Positions 55,689-64,000 of a stretch of 64,000 nucleotides of DNA are shown in pieces. Origin of the DNA: Actinomycetota bacterium (lineage in GTDB: Bacteria; Actinomycetota; Aquicultoria; Subteraquimicrobiales; UBA9087); contig JASEEZ010000001.1 of the NCBI GenBank assembly GCA_030019215.1, positions 103,876-167,875 on the forward strand. Direction: 5' to 3'. The notes below the pieces were generated by a model that searched no databases, was not told the origin of the DNA, and saw only the letters and a program-made list of their open reading frames with translations. A program made the position numbers and the translations under genes. Each line of letters opens with the position of its first letter. The first letter of the stretch is position 1.

Positions 55689-56580
55689 CCTGAATCCCCC
55701 TACTAAAAACTATCTCCAGAGCCACAAAGAGAAATAGGACAAGGCTTATAACTCCGTTCATGGTAAAGAAGGCGAGGTTAAGTCGGGATAAGTCGTCCGG
55801 CTTAACCAGACTGTTCTCGTAAGCAAGTAGAGCCGCCGCAACAAAAACCCCCGTGAAGTAAAAAAAGCCAAGATTAAAGCTTATTCCCAGAAAGATAAGA
55901 ATTAAAACCGAAAGGGCGTGAAGCACCTTAGCAAGGAGGAGAGCCTTTCCGATGCCAAACTGAGCGGGGATTGAAAACAGGCCCTCACGACGGTCGATCT
56001 CAACATCCTGAGTGGCATAGATGACATCAAAGCCCGCCGTCCATAAGACAACGGTCGCACCGATGACAAGGGGTCTCCAGTCAAGGGAATTCGCAATCGC
56101 TGCCCAGGCTCCAATCGGGGCCAAGCCCAAACAAGCTCCCAGAATAAAATGGGAAAGCCAGGTGAACCTCTTGGTGTAAGGATAAACCACAAAGGGAGCG
56201 ACGAAAAAGGGCCAAAGATAGCGGCAGATGGGAGCCAAATTATAGACGGCGATCAAAAACAAGGCCAGGCTCGCCACGGCAAAAATGGAAACGTCAAAAA
56301 CGGATAAAAGACCTTTCGGGAGAGCCCGTTCGGCAGTTCTGGGATTTCTCCGATCGATTTCCTTATCGATTAGGCGATTCAAGGACATGGCAAAACTTCT
56401 CGCCCCGACCATAGCCAGAGTTATCCAAAAAAGTACCGCCAAAACTGGGGGTTTCATTTGGGAAAGAAACGCTCCAAAATAGGCAAAGGGCAGAGCAAAA
56501 ACACTGTGCTCAAACTTTATCATCTCAAGATATATCGCTACCCTAGTCCAAACCGTATTCCGCCCAGCGTTCATCGACAA
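55681..56580 (-). CDS. mqnP: UbiA-family prenyltransferase (probable MqnP)
   Basis: RSFAMSLNRLIDKEIDRRNPRT; AGFDVIYATQDVEIDRREGLFSIPA. Confidence 0.87.
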   Translation of the reverse strand: MSMNAGRNTVWTRVAIYLEMIKFEHSVFALPFAYFGAFLSQMKPPVLAVLFWITLAMVGARSFAMSLNRLIDKEIDRRNPRTAERALPKGLLSVFDVSIFAVASLALFLIAVYNLAPICRYLWPFFVAPFVVYPYTKRFTWLSHFILGACLGLAPIGAWAAIANSLDWRPLVIGATVVLWTAGFDVIYATQDVEIDRREGLFSIPAQFGIGKALLLAKVLHALSVLILIFLGISFNLGFFYFTGVFVAAALLAYENSLVKPDDLSRLNLAFFTMNGVISLVLFLFVALEIVFSRGIQVV

Positions 56581-57985
56581 GCTTTCTTACCTCCTCGTCC
56601 ATAGAGATTTCATCCGGCCATTCCCGGTTGTGTCCTTCCTCGGGCCACTTCTTGGTTGCATCAATTCCCATCTTTGCCCCGTAGCAAGGGGTGTTCGAGG
56701 AATGATCCAGCACGTCGAGCGGTCCTTCGGAAAGTAGGCAATCCCGCTTGGGGTCGACGTTGTTAAAAACCCGCCAAGTGACTTCAGAGTAGTCGTGGAC
56801 GTTCACGTGTTCATCCACCACCACTATGAACTTGCTGAACATCATCTGTCCCAGACTCCACAGGGCATTCATCACCTTGAAGGCGTGCTTGGGAAACTCC
56901 TTCCTTACGGAAACGACAACGCAGTTGTGAAAGACTCCCTCCAGGGGAAGGTCGATGTCTTTCACTTCCGGGAGCACCGCTTTGATCAGGGGAAGAAATA
57001 TGCGCTCGGTGGCCTTGCCCATGTAGCAATCCTCCATAGGTGGTTTTCCCACCACCGTCGCCGGGTAGATGGGGTTTTTCCTCATGGTGATGGCCTTCAC
57101 GTGGAAAATTGGGTATTCATCAGCCAGAGAGTAGTAGCCGGTGTGATCACCAAAGGGGCCCTCGAGCCTCTCATCCCCGTGGAGAACGTATCCCTCGAAA
57201 ATCATCTCGGCGTTGGCTGGCACATGCAGATCCACCGTCTTTGCCCTGACCACCTCAATCGGCTCCCCTCTCAAAAAACCGGAGAAGATGAACTCATCCA
57301 GGCCGTGCGGCAGGGGAGCCGTGGCTGAGTATATGGTAGCCGGATCGCTCCCTAAGGCGACGGCCACTTCGAAAGGCTTGTTCGGGTCGCTCCTTCTGAA
57401 ATTTTGAGCTCCATCGTGGTGTATTTGCCAGTGCATCCCCGTTGCTTGCCGGTCGAATAGCTGCATCCTGTACATACCGGTGTTCTGGTGACCGGTCTCG
57501 GGGTCTTTGGTCATCACAAGAGGCAGAGTAATGAATCTTCCCGCGTCCTGAGGCCAGCACTTGAGGACGGGCAATTGCGAGAGGTCGGCTTCTTCTCCTT
57601 CAAGCACAATTTCCTGGCAGGGTGCATTTTTCACAATTTTCGGCTTTATCCTTGAAATCGAGGCCAGTTTGAGCAGGCTTTTCAATCCCTCGCTGAGGGT
57701 TTTAGGAAGTCGAGGAATGGCCTCGGAAACGATGTTCTCCAACTCCCCGAAGGATTCTCTTCCCAGGGCCCAGGCCATCCTGTTGTAAGAGCCGAAAAGG
57801 TTGCTCACAACGGGTATCTCTGAGCCCTTTACTCTCTCAAAAAGGAGAGCCGGACCGCCCGATTTGACAACGCGGTCCACTATCTCGGTTATCTCAAGTT
57901 CGGGGTTGACCTCCGTCTTTACCCGTTTGAGTTCACCTTTTTTCTCCAAGAAATCTATGAAACCCCTCAAATCTTTAAAGGCCAC
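56543..57985 (-). CDS. UbiD-family decarboxylase (probable MqnL)
   Basis: AFKDLRGFIDFLEKKGELKRV; GMHWQIHHDGAQNFR; EGPFGDHTGYYSLADEYPIFHV. Confidence 0.92.
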   Translation of the reverse strand: MAFKDLRGFIDFLEKKGELKRVKTEVNPELEITEIVDRVVKSGGPALLFERVKGSEIPVVSNLFGSYNRMAWALGRESFGELENIVSEAIPRLPKTLSEGLKSLLKLASISRIKPKIVKNAPCQEIVLEGEEADLSQLPVLKCWPQDAGRFITLPLVMTKDPETGHQNTGMYRMQLFDRQATGMHWQIHHDGAQNFRRSDPNKPFEVAVALGSDPATIYSATAPLPHGLDEFIFSGFLRGEPIEVVRAKTVDLHVPANAEMIFEGYVLHGDERLEGPFGDHTGYYSLADEYPIFHVKAITMRKNPIYPATVVGKPPMEDCYMGKATERIFLPLIKAVLPEVKDIDLPLEGVFHNCVVVSVRKEFPKHAFKVMNALWSLGQMMFSKFIVVVDEHVNVHDYSEVTWRVFNNVDPKRDCLLSEGPLDVLDHSSNTPCYGAKMGIDATKKWPEEGHNREWPDEISMDEEVRKLVDERWAEYGLD

Positions 57986-58574
57986 TTTGAATCTCCTCCA
58001 TCAAACCGGATTTCAGGATTCTTTTCAGGGTCTCCTTGGCCGCCTTGAGAGAGAAGCTCTCGGCTCCCTCCAGGAAAGCTCCGTGGATTATCCCTTGGGC
58101 AGCCCCGAAGATGACCATCCTGGTTGCTTTGGGATCTAAATCTCTCTTGTATATTCTCAGGGATTGTCCCTCCCGAATTATCCCTTCGATGAGGTCGAGG
58201 AAGCTGAGTAAGGATTGAACCTTCTTTTCATAAAAGAGGCTGCCGGGTTTGATTTCTATCAGGAAGACCTCGATCAGATGAGGATTTTTCTCGAAGAGAC
58301 CCATCACTTCATCAAAGATCGCCTCCAGCTTATCGTTCGGGTGTTCAAGATTTGATATCCTCGTCTCGGCTCTCTCGGTGAGCTTCCGCCAGGTCTCCTC
58401 AAAGAGGGAGATGATGAGATCCTCTTTGTTTTCGAAATAGTTGTAAATGGTACCCTCGGCCACGCCGGCCAACTTGGCTATTTTAGAGGTGGTCGCTCCA
58501 TGAAAGCCCTTGTTCGCGATGACTCGAAGGGCGGCTTCCATTATCGTCCTTCGTTTGTCGTTTAAGTTCCCCAA
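57975..58574 (-). CDS. TetR/AcrR-family transcriptional regulator
   Basis: IMEAALRVIANKGFHGATTSKIAKLAGVAEGTIYNYFENKEDLI. Confidence 0.95.
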   Translation of the reverse strand: MGNLNDKRRTIMEAALRVIANKGFHGATTSKIAKLAGVAEGTIYNYFENKEDLIISLFEETWRKLTERAETRISNLEHPNDKLEAIFDEVMGLFEKNPHLIEVFLIEIKPGSLFYEKKVQSLLSFLDLIEGIIREGQSLRIYKRDLDPKATRMVIFGAAQGIIHGAFLEGAESFSLKAAKETLKRILKSGLMEEIQSGL

Positions 58575-58589
58575 GAAAGCACCTCCTTG

Positions 58590-58607
58590 AGTGAGTGCTC
58601 ACTCACT
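58590..58607. promoter_or_regulatory. Palindromic operator for the adjacent TetR regulator
   Basis: AGTGAGTG-CT-CACTCACT, just upstream of the tetR start and next to a TTATAAA -10-like box. Confidence 0.7.
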
Positions 58608-58847
58608 TTATAATCCTCTGCCTCCCTCTTGTCAACCCCTTGCGCCAGTTTACAACATCGTGGATACTTAAGTTTCAGTTTTATTCTATTTTTAAAGTCT
58701 GGCTCAGGCCAAAGTTCCTCAAATTGACAGCGAACACTAGTTCGGATATACTATTTTTGGCTTCTCGGCCTTCGTAGCTACTTCGGCGAAGGAGGCTGGG
58801 TCATGAACCCCCGACATGTCGGGGGGGCGAGATATCGTGCCAATCAA

Positions 58848-58875
58848 CCCCGTTAGAGATTTATCTCTAACGGGG
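58848..58875. repeat. Palindromic repeat
   Basis: CCCCGTTAGAGAT-TT-ATCTCTAACGGGG. Confidence 0.8.
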
Positions 58876-58921
58876 TATACCGAATAACTGAAAGGGCAAA
58901 TACTGGAAAGAAGGGTAAAAA

Positions 58922-60058
58922 ATGAAATTGAGCTTCTCCTCCATCTCAAGCTATCAGAACTGTCCACTGTCCTATAAATTTGCCTACTTGGACAAGCTGC
59001 CCAGAAAGCGGTCTCCCCAGCTAAGTTTCGGGAGCAGCATTCACGCTGCTCTGGCTCACTTGTATAATGTCTCCCTCCCCAAGCCCCCACCCCTCGAAGA
59101 TGTGCTGAACCACCTGGAGAAAGTCTGGGAAAGAGACGGATACCAAGACGAGACCGAGGAAAAGCTATACTTAGAGGACGCCAAACGAATCCTCACCAAT
59201 TTTTACCACACCAACGTCGGGGATTTTCGGGTCCCCGTTGCCCTTGAGCAAAAATTCAAAGTCAAGATGGATGGATATACTCTAGCCGGGATTATCGACA
59301 GAATGGATAAACTTCCCGGCGAAGGGTATGAAATCATCGACTACAAGACGAGCCGGCGTCTCCCACCCAAATCCAGAGTGGACGAGGACTTGCAACTCTC
59401 CATCTATCACCTGGCTGCCCAAGAGGTTTGGGGAATTGAGCCCGAGAAGTTGACCCTTTATTTCATCATCCCCAACCAAAAGATGAGCACCAGCAGGACC
59501 AAAAAGGACATCGAAAGGATAAAGGTATTAATTCAGGAAACGATAGAGGACATACAATCCCAAAAATTCGAAGCCCGAGAAAATCCCCTCTGTCCTTGGT
59601 GTGATTTTCAGGCCCACTGTCCCCTCTATAAGCACAAATTCTTAAAGGAAGCACCGCCTGAGGAAAAAGAAACAACCGACACCCAGATAGAAGAAGTGGT
59701 CAACGAGTATGTGGGGCTAAAGAGTCAATCCAGGCAAATCAACGAGCGCCTCGACGAACTGCAGGTAATAATTCACGACTACTGCGAGAGTCATGGCCTT
59801 TCCCGGCTCTACTCCGACAAGGGAATAATCTCCCGCAGCCAGCGGGTAATCGCCAGCTACAACATGGAAAAGCTGAGGGATATTTTGGAGCCCCTCGGTC
59901 TCTGGGAGAAAACCCTGAAGGTGGACGCAAAATCCTTAAAGGAAATTCTGGAAAGCGATGTCTTGGAGGAAGAGGTCAAGCGGATGATAGAGACGACCAA
60001 AGAGGTGGAAGAGATAACCTACGCACTCTACGTGAGAGAAATTCAAAAGGAACCTTGA
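58922..60058 (+). CDS. PD-(D/E)XK nuclease, RecB/Cas4-like with Fe-S cluster cysteines
   Basis: SFSSISSYQNCPLSYKFAYLDKLP; GIIDRMD...EIIDYKTSRR; LCPWCDFQAHCPLY. Confidence 0.9.
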   Translation: MKLSFSSISSYQNCPLSYKFAYLDKLPRKRSPQLSFGSSIHAALAHLYNVSLPKPPPLEDVLNHLEKVWERDGYQDETEEKLYLEDAKRILTNFYHTNVGDFRVPVALEQKFKVKMDGYTLAGIIDRMDKLPGEGYEIIDYKTSRRLPPKSRVDEDLQLSIYHLAAQEVWGIEPEKLTLYFIIPNQKMSTSRTKKDIERIKVLIQETIEDIQSQKFEARENPLCPWCDFQAHCPLYKHKFLKEAPPEEKETTDTQIEEVVNEYVGLKSQSRQINERLDELQVIIHDYCESHGLSRLYSDKGIISRSQRVIASYNMEKLRDILEPLGLWEKTLKVDAKSLKEILESDVLEEEVKRMIETTKEVEEITYALYVREIQKEP

Positions 60059-60960
60059 CGGCTATCTCGCCGTAGGCGGAGTCGGGGTACGATGACGGAC
60101 AGTGCTCTGGGAACGACGCTAAATCTCATCGGAGTTTGACCAATGAGCTCCCCATCGGCCTGAACCAACACAGGATGAAGAGATTCGATGGAAACAGCTT
60201 TGGTGCGGAAATACTGAACATCCGAGTAGTCCAGATGTCTTCGTAGCAAAACCCCCGTCAGGTAGCGAACAAAACTCGCCATATCCCCCCTCTTGAAAAT
60301 ACAGACATCCAGCCAGCCATCGTCGATGCTGGCCTGGGTTGCGACGCTGAAGTAGCGCCCCGCATAGCATCTGGCATTGCCGACGACCGCGAAGTATCCC
60401 TCGATGGCTTTCCCGCCATCCAAAACTATCCTCATTAAGGTCGGTTTATAGGTTAAAAGAGTTTTGATCCCCGTCAAAACATAAGCCAGATCCTTGAGCA
60501 TTTTCTTGACCTCGGGCTTGACCTCCTTAACAACCTGAGCATCGAATCCAATTCCTGCCATTAAAACGAAATAGCGGCCATCCGCTTTTCCTAGATCGAT
60601 CTCTCTGATTTTATCCCCGATGACTACCCGGCAAGCCTCAACTGGATCGGTGGGCAGTCCCATCTCCGCGGCAAAGACCTCGCCCGTCCCCGCTGAAATG
60701 ACACCCAGAACAGCTTTCGAGCCGGCAAGCCCATTTATCGCCTCCGAAATTGTCCCATCGCCCCCCAGAACGATCACCCTCTCACATCCCTCAGCTAAAG
60801 CTCTCTTTGTCAAGAGGGTAGCCTCTCCGGGCTTCTCTGTTCTAAAGACCTTAAGATCGAGGCCACCTGTTCGAAGAAGCTCCTCAACTTCGGAGAGGAT
60901 CCTTCCCGCTCTCCCCTGCCCTGCCGTCGGATTCACAATAAGGACAGCTCTCGCACTCAC
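60043..60960 (-). CDS. Diacylglycerol kinase-family lipid kinase
   Basis: VNPTAGQGRAGRILSEVEELL; VIVLGGDGTISEAINGL; GTGEVFAAEMGLP. Confidence 0.92.
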   Translation of the reverse strand: MSARAVLIVNPTAGQGRAGRILSEVEELLRTGGLDLKVFRTEKPGEATLLTKRALAEGCERVIVLGGDGTISEAINGLAGSKAVLGVISAGTGEVFAAEMGLPTDPVEACRVVIGDKIREIDLGKADGRYFVLMAGIGFDAQVVKEVKPEVKKMLKDLAYVLTGIKTLLTYKPTLMRIVLDGGKAIEGYFAVVGNARCYAGRYFSVATQASIDDGWLDVCIFKRGDMASFVRYLTGVLLRRHLDYSDVQYFRTKAVSIESLHPVLVQADGELIGQTPMRFSVVPRALSVIVPRLRLRRDSRQGSF

Positions 60961-61380
60961 TATCCGTTCCTCACCACTCGCTTCGAGTTTTGTTATTCGA
61001 AATTCGTTATTGGTTGGCAGTTCACGGTTGACAGTTGACAGATTCCATCAGCTTAGAGCATAGAGCTTGGAGCTTAGAGTATATCTCGTTATTAATAATT
61101 CGTTATTCGAAATTAACTAATTTCGAGTTCCGAATTTCTGGTTCCTTGCCCTTCGTCCTTCGTCCCTCGTCCTCCGACCACTGAACCCTGGTCCCTGGTT
61201 CCTCGTTCTCAATCCTGTCGGAAGTCGGATGTCGGATGGCAGATGGCTGATGGCTTATAGCTGATGGCAGGTTGCAGATAGTTTGAGCCATTAGCTATCG
61301 AGCGAACGGAGTGAGTGGGCCATATGCTATCGAGTAAGCGGAGCGAACGAGCTATATGCTATCGAGGCCGTGAGGCCGTG
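60961..61380. repeat. Intergenic patchwork of degenerate tandem words
   Basis: Runs of (GTTATTCG), (CCTTCGTCC/CCTCGTCC), (CCCTGGTTCC), (GATGGCTGATGG), (GAGCGAACGGAGTGAG), (TATGCTATCGAG). Confidence 0.75.
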
Positions 61381-61383
61381 CTG

Positions 61384-62337
61384 TCAAGCTGGCGGCTGAT
61401 TCATTTCCCCCCTCAGCCCCTCGAGCACTCTCTCGAGATCCTCGGGTAGCTTGTCCTCGAAACCCATCTCCTCCCCAGTGTGCGGATGGATAAATTGAAG
61501 GCGAAAGGCATGTAGAAATTGGCGTTTTAGACCGAGTTCCCTGTCGGCTCTCCTGCGACCATATTGGGGATCCCCAACCACAGGGTGCTTAATGAAAGAC
61601 ATATGGACTCGAATCTGATGAGTTCTGCCGGTCTCCAAGTCGACCTTGAGAAGAGCGTAACCCTTGAACCTCTCCCTCACCCAAAAGTGGGTTATGGCCT
61701 TCTTGCCCGCCCTGGAGATCACCGTCATCTTCTTTCTAAAAACCGGGCTTCTTCCGATGGATGCTTCAATCGTCCCAAAATCCACATCAAAATCTCCATG
61801 AACCAGGACCAGATAGCTCCGTTTGACCCCCCTCCTCTTCAACTGTCTCGCGAGATTCAGATGGGCCTCATCGTTCTTGGCCACCACAAGAAGACCGGAT
61901 GTGTTCTTGTCCAGCCGGTGAACGATTCCCCGCCTCACGCCACCGATCTGAGAGAGCCGTTGCGTGTGGGCAAGAAGAGCGTTCACCAGAGTCCCCGTGG
62001 CATGTCCATGAGCGGGGTGAACCACCATCCCCACCGGTTTGGAGAGAACGATCACATCATCATCCTCGTAGAGGATATCAAGGGGAATATCTTCGGGGAC
62101 CAGGCTGGTTTCCTCGGGAGGAGGAATTTTGAAGGAAACGATCTCCCCTTTCTTCAGATGATAGTTCTTGCCAACCACGCGGCCGTCAACGCAAACCAAA
62201 TCACGGGAAATGAGGTGCTGAGCGAAGGATCTGGAAGGTATATCGGACCTTTTACTCAAAAACGAATCCAGACGTTCACCGGCATCCTCGGCCCCGATGG
62301 TCAACCTGTGAACCCTCCCATACTTCTTCTTGACCAT
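61384..62337 (-). CDS. rluD: Pseudouridine synthase, RluD family
   Basis: S4 domain start; RGIVHRLDKNTSGLLVVAKN; ETGRTHQIRVHM. Confidence 0.94.
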   Translation of the reverse strand: MVKKKYGRVHRLTIGAEDAGERLDSFLSKRSDIPSRSFAQHLISRDLVCVDGRVVGKNYHLKKGEIVSFKIPPPEETSLVPEDIPLDILYEDDDVIVLSKPVGMVVHPAHGHATGTLVNALLAHTQRLSQIGGVRRGIVHRLDKNTSGLLVVAKNDEAHLNLARQLKRRGVKRSYLVLVHGDFDVDFGTIEASIGRSPVFRKKMTVISRAGKKAITHFWVRERFKGYALLKVDLETGRTHQIRVHMSFIKHPVVGDPQYGRRRADRELGLKRQFLHAFRLQFIHPHTGEEMGFEDKLPEDLERVLEGLRGEMNQPPA

Positions 62338-62344
62338 CTCTCCA

Positions 62345-63106
62345 TCACCTCTTGGATTCGTTGGCCCCGACGGTAGACGATCTTGCCATGATCATAATGG
62401 CGATCGCGGCCACCAAGAACACACCAACGCTTATTATCTGGAAGATCGTCAAACCTCCAAGCATAATGGGGCTCTCGCGAAAGAACTCTATCACGAAGCG
62501 AGCCACCGAGTATAAAGTCAGATAGAACCAGAAAAGCAGACCGGGCCAATTAAGTCTTTCCCTCAAGACCCAAAGGATTCCGAAGATGAACACCCCGTAA
62601 AGGAAGCTGTAGAGCTGTGTTGGGTGGCGAGGCAGAACATCGACGTCTGGAAAGACAACTGCCCAGGGTAAATTGCTCGGGCGACCATGGCAGCAGCCAT
62701 TCAAAAAACAGCCAATCCTGGCGATCGCATAGCCCAGGGCAAGGGAGAGCGTTATCATGTCGGCTGTGTCCCAGATCGGAAGCCCCCTTTTCAGAACGAG
62801 GATCACAACCGCTAGTGCGCCTCCAGCAAGCCCTCCGTAATAAACCAAGCCTCCTTCCCAGATGGCAAAGATGGAGAGAGGCATCACGGCAAAAGATTCC
62901 CAATGACCGATCACGTAGAAGAGACGAGCCCCAACGATTCCCCCAATCGCTACCCAGATAACCAGATCATAAATGATATCGGGGTCGAAACCCTTGCGCT
63001 TTGCCTCGCGACGGGCCAATAGAGCACCGATCAAAAAGGCAACAGCGAGCATAAAACCATAGGAGTACACCACTAGTGGACCCAAACGCAATAAAATCGG
63101 ATACAC
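62345..63106 (-). CDS. lgt: Prolipoprotein diacylglyceryl transferase
   Basis: YGFMLAVAFLIGALLARREAKRKG; WEGGLVYYGGLAGG; ARIGCFLNGCCHGRPS; RHPTQLYSFLYG. Confidence 0.95.
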   Translation of the reverse strand: MYPILLRLGPLVVYSYGFMLAVAFLIGALLARREAKRKGFDPDIIYDLVIWVAIGGIVGARLFYVIGHWESFAVMPLSIFAIWEGGLVYYGGLAGGALAVVILVLKRGLPIWDTADMITLSLALGYAIARIGCFLNGCCHGRPSNLPWAVVFPDVDVLPRHPTQLYSFLYGVFIFGILWVLRERLNWPGLLFWFYLTLYSVARFVIEFFRESPIMLGGLTIFQIISVGVFLVAAIAIMIMARSSTVGANESKR

Positions 63107-63232
63107 TCAACCTCCCCATCGTGCTGTCGGATGACGGATGTCAGGAATAAAGAATGTAGAATGAAAAATGTTATTAGGAATTCGTTATTCACTACTTCGT
63201 TATTCGTTATTGGTTCTGGCTTTCCGAGTCCA

Positions 63233-64000
63233 GAGTAGGAGATGGAATTGCTTCCATCGTCCCCTGCCTCAAACCGTGCGTGCGGATTTCCCGCACACGG
63301 CTTCCCTATACCGTTGCCCCTTTGCAGGGAGCAAGTTCAGTTGGTTAGGGTAAAAAGTCTCATTCAAGGTAGCCAATCCCAAGGCCTCAAATTTCCAGTG
63401 CGGCATTTTAAGATGGGTTCTCAAACCCCATCTTTTCACCTTGTATGCCCTCAGCCTATTTTCTATCCAGCAGTCCAGTTCCCAAAATATCCTCTTAGAA
63501 TTGCCATATCTAAAGTAATTGCGCCATCCCCTTATTATGGGATTGAATTCCTTGATAATCTCTGACATCGATTTGGGCTGATTTCTACGGGTAAGTCTTC
63601 TTACCTTGTCCTTGAAGGTCTTTATGGCTCGCTTGCGGGGAACTTTATAGTCAGAATAACCAGAGCCAAAAAGATAGCCTAAGAATTCAAAGGTTTGCCT
63701 TTTATGAACTATCCTTGTCTTTTCTGTGTTAAGTTTAAGATTCAGCTTTCCTTCAAGGATTTCTCTTGTCTGGCTCAATGCCCTCTCTGCCTCTTTTCTG
63801 CTTCGACACATTATGAGGATGTCATCGGCATAGCGGACGGTCTTATAACCCGCCTGAGTCATCGCCTCATCGTAAGGATGAAGATAGATATTGGCCAGTA
63901 AGGGTGAGATAACCCCACCCTGAGGTGTGCCTGTAGTTTGATATTCTATCTTCATCTCCTCCATTACCCCGGACTCAAGGAATGAGCGTATCAGTCTTAG
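63233..64000 (-). mobile_element. ltrA: 3' part of a group II intron (RT/maturase 3' end plus domains V and VI), truncated by window edge
   Basis: RT: QTTGTPQGGVISPLLANIYLHPYDEAM...VRYADDILIMCRSRKEA; domain V-like GAAGCCGTGTGCGGGAAATCCGCACGCACGGTTTG at about 63271..63304 (minus). Confidence 0.9.

Noticed and set aside
58922-60058. Cas4 of a CRISPR system
   Set aside because: Domain is RecB/Cas4-like, but there are no cas1/cas2 genes or arrays nearby; annotated as a stand-alone nuclease.

Overview
This 64 kb window looks like chromosome of a deep-branching Actinomycetota-like bacterium (inferred from an actinobacterial-type mIHF gene next to gmk/rpoZ, and a futalosine menaquinone operon). Almost all genes are on the minus strand. 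Housekeeping content: fruK-like kinase (truncated at left edge), a frameshifted cation:proton antiporter, RRM protein, a RAYT (Y1 transposase), tRNA-Arg(CCG), tRNA-Glu(CTC), tRNA-Gln(CTG), gltX, the ribD-ribE-ribBA-ribH operon with an FMN riboswitch, rpe, rsmB, fmt, def, priA, an rlpA-like gene, metK with a SAM-I riboswitch, coaBC, rpoZ, gmk, mIHF, a complete pyr operon (pyrR-B-C-carA-carB-pyrK-small ORF-pyrD-F-E) with a PyrR-type leader, the mqn (futalosine) operon, rluD, lgt, and the 3' end of a group II intron at the right edge. The main accessory region is about 40.9-49.9 kb. I read it as a chromosomal integron: an IntI-type integrase, a candidate attI/Pc region, seven recognisable attC-like sites and about eight cassettes (several with two genes, one with an AbiTii-domain protein). 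The integrase is co-oriented with its cassettes, and the array abuts the pyr operon promoter. Other notable observations: a CarA whose glutaminase Cys/His/Glu triad is entirely substituted; a pair of MITE-like elements, one lying between the FMN riboswitch terminator and ribD; short palindromic repeats inside riboswitch stems and in frame inside genes; and three probable single-base frameshifts. No CRISPR array or rRNA was seen. All calls are from reading the sequence, without database searches.
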